Assembly: GCA_963543695.1 (NCBI GenBank)
Contig: CAUUCF010000004.1
Location: 1-64,000, forward strand
DNA length: 64,000 nt
Direction of reading: 5' to 3'
DNA from: CAUUCF01 sp963543695
GTDB taxonomy: Bacteria > Pseudomonadota > Gammaproteobacteria > UBA9339
Positions 7,953 through 16,156 of the stretch are shown piece by piece. Under the pieces are notes generated by a model that worked only from the letters and a program-made list of their open reading frames with translations, had not been told where the DNA came from and made no database searches. A program made the translations under genes and the position numbers. Every line of letters begins with the position of its first letter. Positions within the stretch are counted from its first letter, which is position 1.

Positions 7953-8959
7953 AAGTTTTGATTTTAGGAGCTAATGGTTTTATCGGTAATCAATTAATTA
8001 AAAAATTGTTAGCAGAAACCGATTGGAAAATTTACGGTTTAGATCTACAAGCTGATCGATTAACCGATCGTTTAAAAGAAAAACGTTTTTATTTTACGCA
8101 AGGTGATTTTGTAACCATGCAAGCTTGGGTTCAGGAACAAATTAAAACATGCGACGTTATTATCCCTTTAATTGCGATTGCTAATCCTAGTATTTACGTA
8201 ACGAATCCGTTAAAAGTCTTTGAATTAACTTTTGAAGCAAATTTAGCGGTAGTACGCTATTGTGTTAAATACGGGAAACGTTTAATTTTTCCTTCTACTT
8301 CTGAAGTATATGGACTTAGTACTGAAACAGAATACCACGAAGATACGACTATTTTGGCACAAGGACCGATTCAAAAAGAAAGGTGGATTTATTCTTGTGC
8401 TAAGCAATTAATCGACCGCATTATTTATGCTTATGGAAAACAAAAAGGCTTAAGCTATACTATCTTTAGACCATTTAATTGGGTCGGGCCTACTCAAGAT
8501 AGATTAACAAAGCTTACTACTGAGAAAGTAAGAGTATTACCTCAATTTATTAGTAATATTTATTACGGCACTGATTTAAAAGTGGTCGACGGAGGAAAAC
8601 AAAGAAGGTGTTTTACTTATATTGAAGACGGGATAGCAGCTTTATTAAAAATTTTACAAAATCAAAACGGAGTAGTAGATCGAGAAATTATCAATATAGG
8701 TAATCCAAATAATAATATTTCTATTTTAACGTTAGCCCAAAAAGTTTTAATGCAAGCAGCCCAATATGAAAAATACCGGTTACAAGTAAAAAAACTTAAA
8801 ATTCAAAAGGTAACGGCAGATAGCTATTATGGTGCCGGTTACCAAGACTTAAACCGGAGAGTGCCTTCAATAGTAAAAGCTCAAAAATTGTTAAATTGGG
8901 AACCTAAAGTGAATATGGACGAAATTATAAAGCGTACGTTAGATTATTATTTAACCTAA
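7949..8959 (+). CDS. arnA: UDP-glucuronate decarboxylase (ArnA C-terminal half only)
   Basis: This 336-residue NAD-dependent short-chain dehydrogenase oxidatively decarboxylates UDP-glucuronate to UDP-4-keto-arabinose. It matches the C-terminal half of ArnA throughout: GANGFIG nucleotide-binding loop, PSTSEVYG, WIYSCAKQLIDR, FRPFNWVGP, DGGKQRRCFTYIEDGIAAL and SYYGAGYQD. E. coli ArnA is about 660 residues with an N-terminal formyltransferase. Here that domain is absent and the start ATG overlaps arnC, so it is not a sequencing truncation. The formylation step must be encoded elsewhere. Confidence 0.93.
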   Translation: MKVLILGANGFIGNQLIKKLLAETDWKIYGLDLQADRLTDRLKEKRFYFTQGDFVTMQAWVQEQIKTCDVIIPLIAIANPSIYVTNPLKVFELTFEANLAVVRYCVKYGKRLIFPSTSEVYGLSTETEYHEDTTILAQGPIQKERWIYSCAKQLIDRIIYAYGKQKGLSYTIFRPFNWVGPTQDRLTKLTTEKVRVLPQFISNIYYGTDLKVVDGGKQRRCFTYIEDGIAALLKILQNQNGVVDREIINIGNPNNNISILTLAQKVLMQAAQYEKYRLQVKKLKIQKVTADSYYGAGYQDLNRRVPSIVKAQKLLNWEPKVNMDEIIKRTLDYYLT

Positions 8960-8964
8960 TTTTT

Positions 8965-9834
8965 ATGATGGAATTAGCACTGAAAATTGATGTAGATACT
9001 GAACAAGGGACAAAATTAGGGGTGCCTGCATTAACGAAATTATTAAAAAAATTACAAATACCTGCTACTTTTTATTTTTCTTTAGGACCTGATAATACCG
9101 GTAGAGCGATAAAACGTCTTTTTAAGAAACATTTTTTAAAAAAATGTTTCAAGACGAACGTTTTTAAAATATATGGTTGGAAAACTTTAACGAGTGGTTT
9201 ATTCCGTTTTAGTCCGATCATTGGAGAAAAGCATGCTTCGTTATTAGCGCAAGTAGAAAAAGAAGGGTTCGACGTAGGAATTCACGCCTATGATCATCAA
9301 TATTGGCAAAATAATTTGTTTCAAATGGCGTTCGCAGAATCGTTAGAAGAATTTAGTAAAGCAGTGCAACTTTTTACCAAAATCTACGCTCATACTCCTG
9401 AAACGGCAGCTGCTCCTGGATGGCAAGCTGATCAAAAAGTAATAAAAATTTATGAATTTTTTGATTTAAAATACGTAAGCGATTGCCGAGGATATTCACC
9501 TTTTTATCCTAAATTTGATAAAAAAATTAGTAAAATTTTAGAAATTCCTACTACCTTGCCGACGCTCGATGAATTGTTAATTACTACGTCAAAAGGAGAA
9601 CAATTAACACAACGATATTTGAAGCAACTAACTAATTTTAACGTATTAACTTTACATGCGGAATTAGAAGGATTACATTATTATAAATGGTTCGAACAAT
9701 TTTTAAATACTTTACAAAAATACGACGTTCGGTTTATAACTTTAAAAGAGTTAACGAACAGAAAATATGACGTAGGGCAAATGCATTGGGATGAATTTAA
9801 CGGACGGGCAGGGTGGTTAGCACGTCAAAGATAA
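8965..9834 (+). CDS. arnD: 4-deoxy-4-formamidoarabinose-phosphoundecaprenol deformylase
   Basis: A polysaccharide-deacetylase (NodB-fold) enzyme of 289 residues. It removes the formyl group from the lipid-linked aminoarabinose before flipping. The family signatures KIDVDTEQGTKLGVPAL, FYFSLGPDNTGRAIKRL, VGIHAYDHQYWQ and LTLHAELEG are visible and in order. It lies five bases after the arnA-type gene and closes the cluster. ArnT, the final transferase, and the ArnE/ArnF flippase are not in the window. A 25-base inverted repeat (9126-9150) lies inside the coding sequence. The presence of a deformylase implies that a formyltransferase exists in this genome. Confidence 0.92.
   Translation: MMELALKIDVDTEQGTKLGVPALTKLLKKLQIPATFYFSLGPDNTGRAIKRLFKKHFLKKCFKTNVFKIYGWKTLTSGLFRFSPIIGEKHASLLAQVEKEGFDVGIHAYDHQYWQNNLFQMAFAESLEEFSKAVQLFTKIYAHTPETAAAPGWQADQKVIKIYEFFDLKYVSDCRGYSPFYPKFDKKISKILEIPTTLPTLDELLITTSKGEQLTQRYLKQLTNFNVLTLHAELEGLHYYKWFEQFLNTLQKYDVRFITLKELTNRKYDVGQMHWDEFNGRAGWLARQR
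9126..9150. repeat. Inverted repeat with 12-base arms inside arnD
   Basis: GAAACATTTTTT (9126-9137) and AAAAAATGTTTC (9139-9150) are exact complements around one A. It encodes a KKHFLKKCF stretch that aligns without a gap to ArnD relatives, so it is not an inserted element. Confidence 0.7.
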
Positions 9835-9850
9835 TATTAAAGAGGGGAGT

Positions 9851-10489
9851 ATGAAAAAATTTTTAATGTTAGGGGTGTTGTGTTTAGTCGGATGCACCGC
9901 AATAGATCCATATACCGGTGAACAACGTATCAGTAAAACTAGCGTTGGCGTAGGAGGAGGTGCTTTAGGAGGAGCGTTAATTGGAGGAGCAATTGGACAT
10001 AACGCAACGGGAGCTTTAGTAGGAGCAGGAGTCGGGGCCGTAACAGGAGGAGTAATAGGTAACATCTTTGACCGGCAAGACGCTGAATTAAGAGAACGCT
10101 TAAAAAATACGAACGTGCAAGTACAACGTTTGCCAAATAATGATTTGCGTTTGATTATGAGTAACGACGTTACTTTCGAAAATAATCGGGCCGAAATTCG
10201 TAGCGAATGTTATGACGTTTTAAATTCGATCGTTATTGTTTTGAAAAAATACGACCGTACGGCTATCCAAGTGGCTGGTTACGCTTCTAACGTTGGCGAT
10301 GCTATGTATAATCAGGTTCTATCTGAAAAACGTGCAAAAGCCGTGGCTAATTTTCTAAAAAGCGCAGGTATTAGCAGTAGACGTATTACGGTTGTTGGAT
10401 ATGGTGCTCGTTATCCTATCGCTAGCAACAGTACGTCCAGTGGGCAAGCTAAAAATCGAAGAGTTGAGATTACTATTCACCAAATATAA
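9851..10489 (+). CDS. OmpA-family outer-membrane lipoprotein (YiaD-like)
   Basis: A 212-residue lipoprotein. The signal peptide ends in the lipobox LVGC (Cys15). A glycine-zipper region follows (about residues 34-77, GGALGGALIGGAIG-type repeats), then a C-terminal OmpA-like peptidoglycan-binding domain with NRAEIRSECYDVL and LSEKRAKAVANFLKSAGI. This layout matches YiaD-type proteins anchored in the outer membrane and gripping peptidoglycan. A strong ribosome site (GAGGGGAG) precedes the ATG. It sits 15 bases before sspA. Its exact cellular role is unknown. Confidence 0.85.
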   Translation: MKKFLMLGVLCLVGCTAIDPYTGEQRISKTSVGVGGGALGGALIGGAIGHNATGALVGAGVGAVTGGVIGNIFDRQDAELRERLKNTNVQVQRLPNNDLRLIMSNDVTFENNRAEIRSECYDVLNSIVIVLKKYDRTAIQVAGYASNVGDAMYNQVLSEKRAKAVANFLKSAGISSRRITVVGYGARYPIASNSTSSGQAKNRRVEITIHQI

Positions 10490-10503
10490 AAGAGAAAACG
10501 TTT

Positions 10504-11145
10504 ATGAGTTTAAAACACGCACCCATAATATTATATTCTAGCCCTTTAGACATTAATTCTCATCGTACTAGAATTATTTTAAACGAAAAAGGAACGTTAT
10601 TTAACGTTATTTATATCGATACTAACCATTCTTTACCTAAAAATTTAGAACATTCGGTAGGGAGTAGTAATTTACCTATTTTAGTTGATCGCGATTTGGT
10701 ACTTTATAATTCAGAAATTATCGGTGAATATTTAGATGAACGTTTTCCCCATCCTCCTTTATTACCAGTTTATCCGGTAATACGAGCGAAATGTCGGTTA
10801 ATGATCAAATATTTTGAACATGAACTTTACCCCCTTTTTAAAAAACTTGAACAAAATAAATTTAGCGATGCAACCGATTTAAAAACTTTTTTTAAACATT
10901 TAGTCAATTTAGAAGAAATTTTAGATGATGAAATGTACTTAATGGGAGATAGTTTTACGTTAGTTGATTGTTGCTTAATACCGTTACTGTATCGTTTGAA
11001 TGCTTATAATGGCAATTTTTTAACTAAATTTAAAAAATTAACTCGTTATGCAAGCAGAGTTTTTAACCGATCAGCTTTTCAAAATAGCTTATCAGAATTT
11101 GAAAAAGAAATGAGTTATGAATATGGAAAATTTGACACTTTTTAA
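10504..11145 (+). CDS. sspA: Stringent starvation protein A
   Basis: A glutathione-S-transferase-fold protein of 213 residues without known GST activity. SspA binds RNA polymerase and alters transcription under stress; in Francisella the SspA/MglA pair controls virulence genes. Visible motifs are the thioredoxin-like N-terminus (ILYSSPLDINSHRTRIIL), LPILVDRDLVLYNSEIIGEYLDERFPHPPLLP and a helical GST C-domain with FTLVDCCLIPLL. It overlaps sspB by 29 bases, the usual sspA-sspB arrangement of gammaproteobacteria. Confidence 0.93.
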   Translation: MSLKHAPIILYSSPLDINSHRTRIILNEKGTLFNVIYIDTNHSLPKNLEHSVGSSNLPILVDRDLVLYNSEIIGEYLDERFPHPPLLPVYPVIRAKCRLMIKYFEHELYPLFKKLEQNKFSDATDLKTFFKHLVNLEEILDDEMYLMGDSFTLVDCCLIPLLYRLNAYNGNFLTKFKKLTRYASRVFNRSAFQNSLSEFEKEMSYEYGKFDTF

Positions 11146-11527
11146 ACCTCACTTACTCAGGGCTTATTACCAATGGTTTGTTGAAAACCAATTACGGGCT
11201 TGCGTATTATTGAAATTAGAGGATTTACCTCAAGCTGAATTTTTCGATAATAATAAACCTACGGTTTTAATCGATATTTCTCCTCAAGCTACTAGAAATC
11301 TAGAAATTGGGGAAGAAGTTATTACCGGCAAAATGAGTATGCGGGGGCAGGTTATTGATTTTACTTTCCCAATGGAAAACGTTTTGGGAATATATGCTGA
11401 AAATACCGGGATAGGAGAATTATTTATTGAAGATATGGAATCGGTGAACGTTGAACACGCGTCGGGACATCAAGAAAATAAACAATCTCAAGGGAAAAAA
11501 GCTCCTAAAGTAAAAATTATCAGGTAA
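11117..11527 (+). CDS. sspB: ClpXP adaptor SspB
   Basis: SspB (136 residues) delivers ssrA-tagged proteins to the ClpXP protease. The N-terminal dimer/substrate domain is recognisable (PHLLRAYYQWFVENQ, PTVLIDISPQATRNLEIG, FTFPMENVLGIYAENTG). A flexible linker ends in PKVKIIR, which resembles the C-terminal ClpX-binding tail LRVVK of E. coli SspB. It starts inside the end of sspA, suggesting coupled translation. Confidence 0.93.
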   Translation: MNMENLTLFKPHLLRAYYQWFVENQLRACVLLKLEDLPQAEFFDNNKPTVLIDISPQATRNLEIGEEVITGKMSMRGQVIDFTFPMENVLGIYAENTGIGELFIEDMESVNVEHASGHQENKQSQGKKAPKVKIIR

Positions 11528-11532
11528 GAACC

Positions 11533-12110
11533 TTGTTCCAGAGAAAAAATTTAAAAAAATATTATTTAATAGCGTCGCTTTTGACTTTTATCGTAACGAG
11601 TTATGCCGTTATTGTTAATAATCAACCTGATTATAATCGGGATCAAATAGTGGAAAACCATGTTTTAAAAGAATTAAACATGAAAGAGCTAATTTACCAC
11701 GATAATTTATTAAGGTTAAAACAACTTGCTAATTCGTTAACCCTTACACAAACTAACGTTGATTATTTAAGTACCGTTATTAAAAATTTAGACCGTTCAG
11801 ACGGAAAACTCTATTTAAAATATTTTAAAAAAATTTTCTTCGCCATAAAAAATTTATTCGGGACAAATATTTAAGGTTAATTCAATCTGTTCCGCAAGAA
11901 GAACAGCAGGTCTTATTACAAGAACACGAAACTTTAATTGAGCGACAAGCCATTATTGCTTATACTAAAGCTTTTAAACCGCAACTTTTGAAAAACGAAA
12001 TTAAACTTTTTTATAATCACCTCTTATATTTAATTTTAATCGGTAATTTAACGTTTGGAATAGTTCTTGGTGGTACGAGAAACAGTAAAAATAAAGCGGT
12101 TAAAACTTAA
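11533..12110 (+). pseudogene. Frameshifted two-membrane-segment protein upstream of icmW-like gene
   Basis: The reading frame opens at TTG 11533, six bases after sspB and behind an AGGTAAG ribosome-site-like run. It stops at 11874 after 113 residues. The next frame continues from the same point to a TAA at 12108-12110. Adding one A to the run of seven A at 11827-11833 would join the two into a protein of about 192 residues, with a membrane segment near each end (YYLIASLLTFIVTSYAVIV and LLYLILIGNLTFGIVLGG) and a helical region between. Its position before the Icm-like genes suggests a secretion-related membrane protein, but I do not recognise the family. It could be a pseudogene, or be rescued by slippage at the poly-A tract. 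Confidence 0.6.
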
Positions 12111-12149
12111 ATTCTATTTTTACTTATTAAATTCTAATTAAAAAAACAC

Positions 12150-12178
12150 TTGCATCAAGTTCATTAACATAGTACTCT
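12150..12178 (+). promoter_or_regulatory. Probable promoter of the Icm-like operon
   Basis: A -35 TTGCAT (12150-12155), a 17-base spacer and a -10 TACTCT (12173-12178) precede the icmW-like start by about 44 bases. Two TTAA motifs 11 bases apart (12127-12130 and 12138-12141) lie just upstream, echoing PmrA spacing but with a weak match. Confidence 0.4.
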
Positions 12179-12221
12179 AAAGATTAAAAATACATTAAAT
12201 AATTTAGATAAACGGGATACT

Positions 12222-12647
12222 ATGGATTTAAACCAAGAACTAGCAGATTTTGGTAAATTAATGGAATTAATTGATAATAGAGCAGCGATAGCACCTCTGA
12301 ATGAACGTTTGCAAAAAGTTTTAGATCAATTAATCGAAAATTTAAAGCAAAAAAAAGACCAATTTACAATTAAAAACGAAGAACAATGGCTAACCGTATT
12401 TGCTTCATTACCTTTAAAAAATTTATTAATTATTCTAGAACAATTTGAAATTAATCTTCCTGGTTCAAATGCTAAATTTTTTAAAACTGCTCAAAATTTA
12501 ACCAATAACGATGTTATTTATCATAATTTCGTGAAGCGTTTAACAACTTATTCACGGTTAAAGGCAATTGTTAAAATTTTTGAACTTAATAGGTTAGAAA
12601 CTATTTATTCTATTTTAACTAATAATTTAAAAAAAGAAAATGTGTAA
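12222..12647 (+). CDS. icmW: IcmW-like Dot/Icm secretion chaperone subunit
   Basis: A 141-residue acidic, all-helical cytoplasmic protein. Its C-terminal third (PGSNAKFF, then FVKRLTTYSRLKAIVKIFELNRLETIYSIL) lines up with the IcmW C-terminus as I remember it (PGSASRVL, FFLKRNIVFERLRLLSRVF, YRLKLVLRAL). Length is close to the 151 residues of Legionella IcmW. IcmW pairs with IcmS and works with the DotL coupling complex to bring effectors to the type IVB apparatus. It is followed by a small secreted protein and an icmX-like gene, which fits Legionellales synteny. Sequence divergence is high, so the call rests on pattern plus context. Confidence 0.55.
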   Translation: MDLNQELADFGKLMELIDNRAAIAPLNERLQKVLDQLIENLKQKKDQFTIKNEEQWLTVFASLPLKNLLIILEQFEINLPGSNAKFFKTAQNLTNNDVIYHNFVKRLTTYSRLKAIVKIFELNRLETIYSILTNNLKKENV

Positions 12648-12682
12648 AAATCGATTCAGAGAGAAGGAGAGGGGAAAATAAA

Positions 12683-13072
12683 ATGAAACGTTTGGTAATA
12701 ATGACAATATTAGCTGTTAGTAGTCCTTTAGTATTAGCTGGTTCTTTAGCGCCCGGAACTTATTCTAATAAAATGGTAGCTACTCCTGGGAAAGAGCCTC
12801 AAAATAATAATAATTTTCTTACTACTCGTTCGGTTACTGAAAGTAAAACGGGAAGATCATCCGTTATGGTACCGAAAGCCGGTTATACCCAAGTTAATAA
12901 CGCCACCCAAAATCCAGTTACTTCATCATCTGAATCGTCTAATAAAAATGCTTATGAAGTAAATAATTACAAAGACGCTCTTCAAACGCCAAATAAAGAT
13001 AAACAACAAGAATTGAAAGAAATCATGAATCGCAACGCGGAAGTTAATAATTATGGAATTAAATATCGATAA
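12683..13072 (+). CDS. Small secreted protein of the Icm-like operon, unknown
   Basis: I do not recognise this 129-residue protein. It has a clear signal peptide (MKRLVIMTILAVSSPLVLAG, probable cleavage near residue 20) and a mature part rich in Asn, Ser, Thr, Lys and Gln with no hydrophobic core, so it is probably a flexible periplasmic protein. The ribosome site (GAGAAGGAGAGG) is unusually strong. It lies between the icmW-like and icmX-like genes with short gaps, so co-transcription is likely and a periplasmic role with IcmX is a reasonable guess. Confidence 0.7.
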   Translation: MKRLVIMTILAVSSPLVLAGSLAPGTYSNKMVATPGKEPQNNNNFLTTRSVTESKTGRSSVMVPKAGYTQVNNATQNPVTSSSESSNKNAYEVNNYKDALQTPNKDKQQELKEIMNRNAEVNNYGIKYR

Positions 13073-13089
13073 TTTTTGAGGTAATTTAT

Positions 13090-14433
13090 ATGTTGATTAA
13101 AAAAGTTAGTAAAAAAATCTTAGGATTATTATTAAGTTTGTCACCGCTATTAGCATACGGAGTAGAAATTATTACTTCTAGCGATAATACTGTTAGCGCT
13201 ATTAATGCTTTATCTAACAATCTCAATAATTTATCGAATAATATCAATAATTTAGGAATTAGCGTTGATAATAGTTTAATTAATATGCAACAACAAATGA
13301 CTAAATTATTCCAAGGTTATTTAGGGTTACACAATTTTAACGAAACTCAGTATGCAGATGCTAGTTATTTAGTAGATCAAGGAGGAAATTCTACCGAAAA
13401 AATGAGCCATTTACGTGGTACTTTAAAAGGGTTAATCATGGATTATTATCAGTATATGAATAGCGGTAGTATTCCAGCTGGTGGAACGGTAGCTGATATT
13501 TCGATTGACGAAGTCGATACTAATACGAAGTTGAAACTAACGATGACCGATACCATCAACGCTAGAAAACTAGAAATTTTAGAGCATATGAAAGAGGATA
13601 ATTTAGCTACTTGGCCGGAATCAAAAGAGTACGATTATCAATTAATAGGTTATAGTAACAGTACCGAAATTGGAAAAATTAGTATTTATGATTTACTAGA
13701 CGTCAATGGATACGATAAAGATAGCGTAATTTCGACGATTAGTAGTGGTAAAAAAGCTAGAACTTTCATTAGTGAATTATTGAAATCTGTTCCTAATTTA
13801 ACGGAAGTTGTTTTTAACGATAAATTACAAGCCATTATAATCCCTTTAGAAAATGATGAAGGGGATACAACAACGAAATTAGTTTTAAAAGACGAATATA
13901 GCGATGCTAAAAGCTTTTTAGAACAAGATACGATTTATAAAAAATATCTGAATAAAATTTCTCAGTTAACGAAGTTAAGAAGTATTTTTACCGAAACTTT
14001 TATTAATTCTTATCAAGAACGAGTTAGGATGAACGTTAATAACGTTTCACGTAGTTTAGTAGAACGTGAAACGGAAATGGCTAACCGAGGTTTAGATCAA
14101 GAGTATTACGAAAACATGAAAAACAAATCGGCGGCTGAAGTTAATTTAGAAATGCTGTACGCTTTAAATAAAAACGCTTATTTTTTACATCGTTTACATA
14201 GAGACAATGAAAAAATCCGTATTTTGATCTCTACTATCGCTTTGAAAGTATTCAGTAAATCAGCGGTTGATGATATCGAATATTTAAAACCAATGAAAGT
14301 ATTAATTGAACACGAATGTTGGAAAAACGAAAATAAAAGTAGCGATTACTGTAAAAATCCAAAGAGTGCGGCTATCACAGATACAGGAGCAGAAATTGAT
14401 CAAGAAACTTTAGAACTGTTTAACGGTGAATAA
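13090..14433 (+). CDS. icmX: IcmX-like periplasmic component of Dot/Icm system
   Basis: A 447-residue protein with an N-terminal signal peptide (LGLLLSLSPLLAYG, cleavage near residue 24). A short coiled region rich in Asn and Leu follows (SAINALSNNLNNLSNNINNLG), then a long helical mature domain with no further membrane segment. Its length and periplasmic topology match Legionella IcmX (about 466 residues), which is needed for Dot/Icm pore formation. Two cysteines near the end (HECWKNENK, DYCKN) could form a disulfide. It closes the operon, with an intrinsic terminator 42 bases after the stop. The name is inferred from topology and neighbours more than from residue matches. Confidence 0.55.
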   Translation: MLIKKVSKKILGLLLSLSPLLAYGVEIITSSDNTVSAINALSNNLNNLSNNINNLGISVDNSLINMQQQMTKLFQGYLGLHNFNETQYADASYLVDQGGNSTEKMSHLRGTLKGLIMDYYQYMNSGSIPAGGTVADISIDEVDTNTKLKLTMTDTINARKLEILEHMKEDNLATWPESKEYDYQLIGYSNSTEIGKISIYDLLDVNGYDKDSVISTISSGKKARTFISELLKSVPNLTEVVFNDKLQAIIIPLENDEGDTTTKLVLKDEYSDAKSFLEQDTIYKKYLNKISQLTKLRSIFTETFINSYQERVRMNVNNVSRSLVERETEMANRGLDQEYYENMKNKSAAEVNLEMLYALNKNAYFLHRLHRDNEKIRILISTIALKVFSKSAVDDIEYLKPMKVLIEHECWKNENKSSDYCKNPKSAAITDTGAEIDQETLELFNGE

Positions 14434-14474
14434 TCGCAAATAAACCACGGATAAATTTATCATTTTTTAACACA

Positions 14475-14509
14475 ACAAACTATCGACGATTGAAGATAGT
14501 TTGTTTTTT
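14475..14509 (+). terminator. Intrinsic terminator after icmX-like gene
   Basis: ACAAACTATC (14475-14484) pairs perfectly with GATAGTTTGT (14495-14504) around a ten-base loop and is followed by a T run. It ends the rightward Icm-like operon. Confidence 0.85.
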
Positions 14510-14671
14510 ATCTTGAATATGTCCCGATAATACTCATTATCGCTTTTTAGGTAATTAGGGTTAAAAAGGCGTTATTTTAACTTTGAAACAGTTTTTTGCT
14601 AGTACGTGAAAAACGTAAACAAACGTATTCAATACTGTTTTAATTTTAGCTTTTGATTGATCTATCGCGAT

Positions 14672-15412
14672 TTATTTTAAATCGCCTGCTAAATTTTGCA
14701 AAATAGCGACGGCTACTACGCTCGCAGTTTCAGTACGAAGGATACGTGGACCTAAATTAAGACCAATCGCTTTATTTTGGTAGAGAAAAGATATTTCCGG
14801 GCGACTGAATCCTCCTTCTGGGCCTATTAATAAATTAATATTATTACCACCGTGAAGTTCCGATAAACTATTAAATTTATTAGTTGCGTTTGGTTCTAAA
14901 AAAAATAACGGTTGATTTTTAACCAAATTAACGTGTTTATCTAGTTCGATCGGCGGATTAAGAACCATTAAACGATTACGTCCTGATTGTTCACAAGCAT
15001 GAATAACGATTTTTTGCCAGCGTTGTACCCTATTTTCTAAACGTTCTACTGAAATTTTAGTATCACTGTATTCGCCAAATAACGGAGTAAAAGTGGTTAC
15101 TCCTAATTCAGTAGCCTTTTGTATAGTATATTCCATATGTTCTTTTTTAGAAATAATTTGTCCTAAATGAATTTTTAAAGGTGATTCTACTTCTTTATTT
15201 AAGTATCGTTGTACTTTAAGTCGTAAATTTTTTTTATCTAGGTTAATAACTTGGGTAACGAACTCGCCACCTTTACCGTTAAAAAGGTTTAATTGATCTC
15301 CTTTTTTAAAGCGTAAAACGTCAACGACGTAATGAAAATAATCCTCACGTAGAGTTATTTCTAAATCTACTTTTAATTCTACTAGAAAAAAAAATCTAAA
15401 AAAGCGGGCCAT
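14672..15412 (-). CDS. rsmE: 16S rRNA (uracil-1498-N3)-methyltransferase
   Basis: RsmE (246 residues) methylates U1498 of 16S rRNA in assembled 30S subunits. The SPOUT knot is visible in NLLIGPEGGFSRPEI and LNLGPRILRTETASVVAV, with the N-terminal PUA-like part (HYVVDVLRFKKGDQLNLFNGKGGEF). The start MARFFRFFFLVEL aligns with the short family N-terminus. Its ATG directly abuts the T run of the terminator behind skp, so it needs its own promoter, a leaderless message or read-through. Confidence 0.93.
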   Translation of the reverse strand: MARFFRFFFLVELKVDLEITLREDYFHYVVDVLRFKKGDQLNLFNGKGGEFVTQVINLDKKNLRLKVQRYLNKEVESPLKIHLGQIISKKEHMEYTIQKATELGVTTFTPLFGEYSDTKISVERLENRVQRWQKIVIHACEQSGRNRLMVLNPPIELDKHVNLVKNQPLFFLEPNATNKFNSLSELHGGNNINLLIGPEGGFSRPEISFLYQNKAIGLNLGPRILRTETASVVAVAILQNLAGDLK

Positions 15413-15438
15413 AAAAAAAGCGGGTTCCCCCGCCTTTT
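15413..15438 (-). terminator. Terminator between skp and rsmE, abutting the rsmE start
   Basis: On the reverse strand GCGGG (15433-15429) pairs with CCCGC (15424-15420) around a four-base loop, followed by seven T (15419-15413) and then immediately the rsmE ATG. A second CCCGC-T6 motif lies inside the first rsmE codons, so two alternative pairings are possible. Confidence 0.65.
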
Positions 15439-15449
15439 ACAAAAGCAAA

Positions 15450-16016
15450 TTATTTCTTATTTTTAGGTGCTGGTTTAGCAGGTGGTTCTACTTTACTAGC
15501 AACTTTAGCGAACTCAGCCATTTTTTTAGCTACTGCGTCTGTAATATCTAAACCAGCAGCTTTATTATAATAACCAACAGTTTGAATAAATACGACTAAA
15601 TCTAATTTTTTGTTTTCCGCTACGATACGAATGGAACGTTCTAAATCTTTTTGTACGTCTTGGAAGACCGTTTTTTGCATTTCGTTAACTTCTTTCTGGA
15701 ATTCCATGTAACGATTATTGAGAACCGTTTCTTCGTCATTGAGCTTTCTTTCTTCTAATTCAATGCTTTTGGCTTTCATTACTACTTTATCTTTACGAAA
15801 TTTTTCAGCTTTCGCCTGATAGGCTTTCACGTCTTCCATCAATTTTTTTTCTTTATGATCAAATTTACCGTGCATCGCATCTTGAGCTTCTTTTAATTGA
15901 ATAGAATTTTGCAAAATTTTAGTTGAATCAACTACTCCAATTTTCGTACCGTCTAATGCTAACACACTACTTGCTAAACCTAACGCAAATACCCCCGTTA
16001 AAAATCTTTTAAACAT
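15450..16016 (-). CDS. skp: Periplasmic chaperone Skp/OmpH
   Basis: A 188-residue periplasmic chaperone that holds unfolded outer-membrane proteins on the way to the Bam complex. The signal peptide (FLTGVFALGLASSVLA, cleavage after Ala20) is followed by IGVVDSTKILQNS, the small trimerisation strand. Long charged helices come next (about residues 45-125), forming the tentacle coiled coils, and then DLVVFIQTVGYYNKAAGLDITDAV. The tail is Pro/Lys-rich. bamA and lpxD, its common neighbours, are absent. Confidence 0.92.
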   Translation of the reverse strand: MFKRFLTGVFALGLASSVLALDGTKIGVVDSTKILQNSIQLKEAQDAMHGKFDHKEKKLMEDVKAYQAKAEKFRKDKVVMKAKSIELEERKLNDEETVLNNRYMEFQKEVNEMQKTVFQDVQKDLERSIRIVAENKKLDLVVFIQTVGYYNKAAGLDITDAVAKKMAEFAKVASKVEPPAKPAPKNKK

Positions 16017-16156
16017 AATCTTTTAACCTCATTAAATTACTTAATTATTAAATTAACATAAAATAATGATATTAGCTAGTCTTTTAATCGTCAAGCATCT
16101 CTTTCTTTTTTTTTTGAAATAGACTATATATAGTAAAATATTTTTGATAATTTCAT

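Noticed and set aside
9126..9150. Inserted palindromic element in arnD
   Set aside because: The encoded residues align without a gap to other ArnD proteins, so the inverted repeat probably arose from base bias in native sequence.
9817..10136. Two open frames on the reverse strand opposite the OmpA-type lipoprotein
   Set aside because: They are Pro/Ala- or Leu-rich mirror images of the glycine-zipper coding sequence, with no ribosome site or family motif.
12127..12141. Firm PmrA box before the icmW-like gene
   Set aside because: Only the two TTAA cores match (8 of 12 positions), which is expected often in AT-rich DNA. Mentioned only as a weak echo of the arn site.
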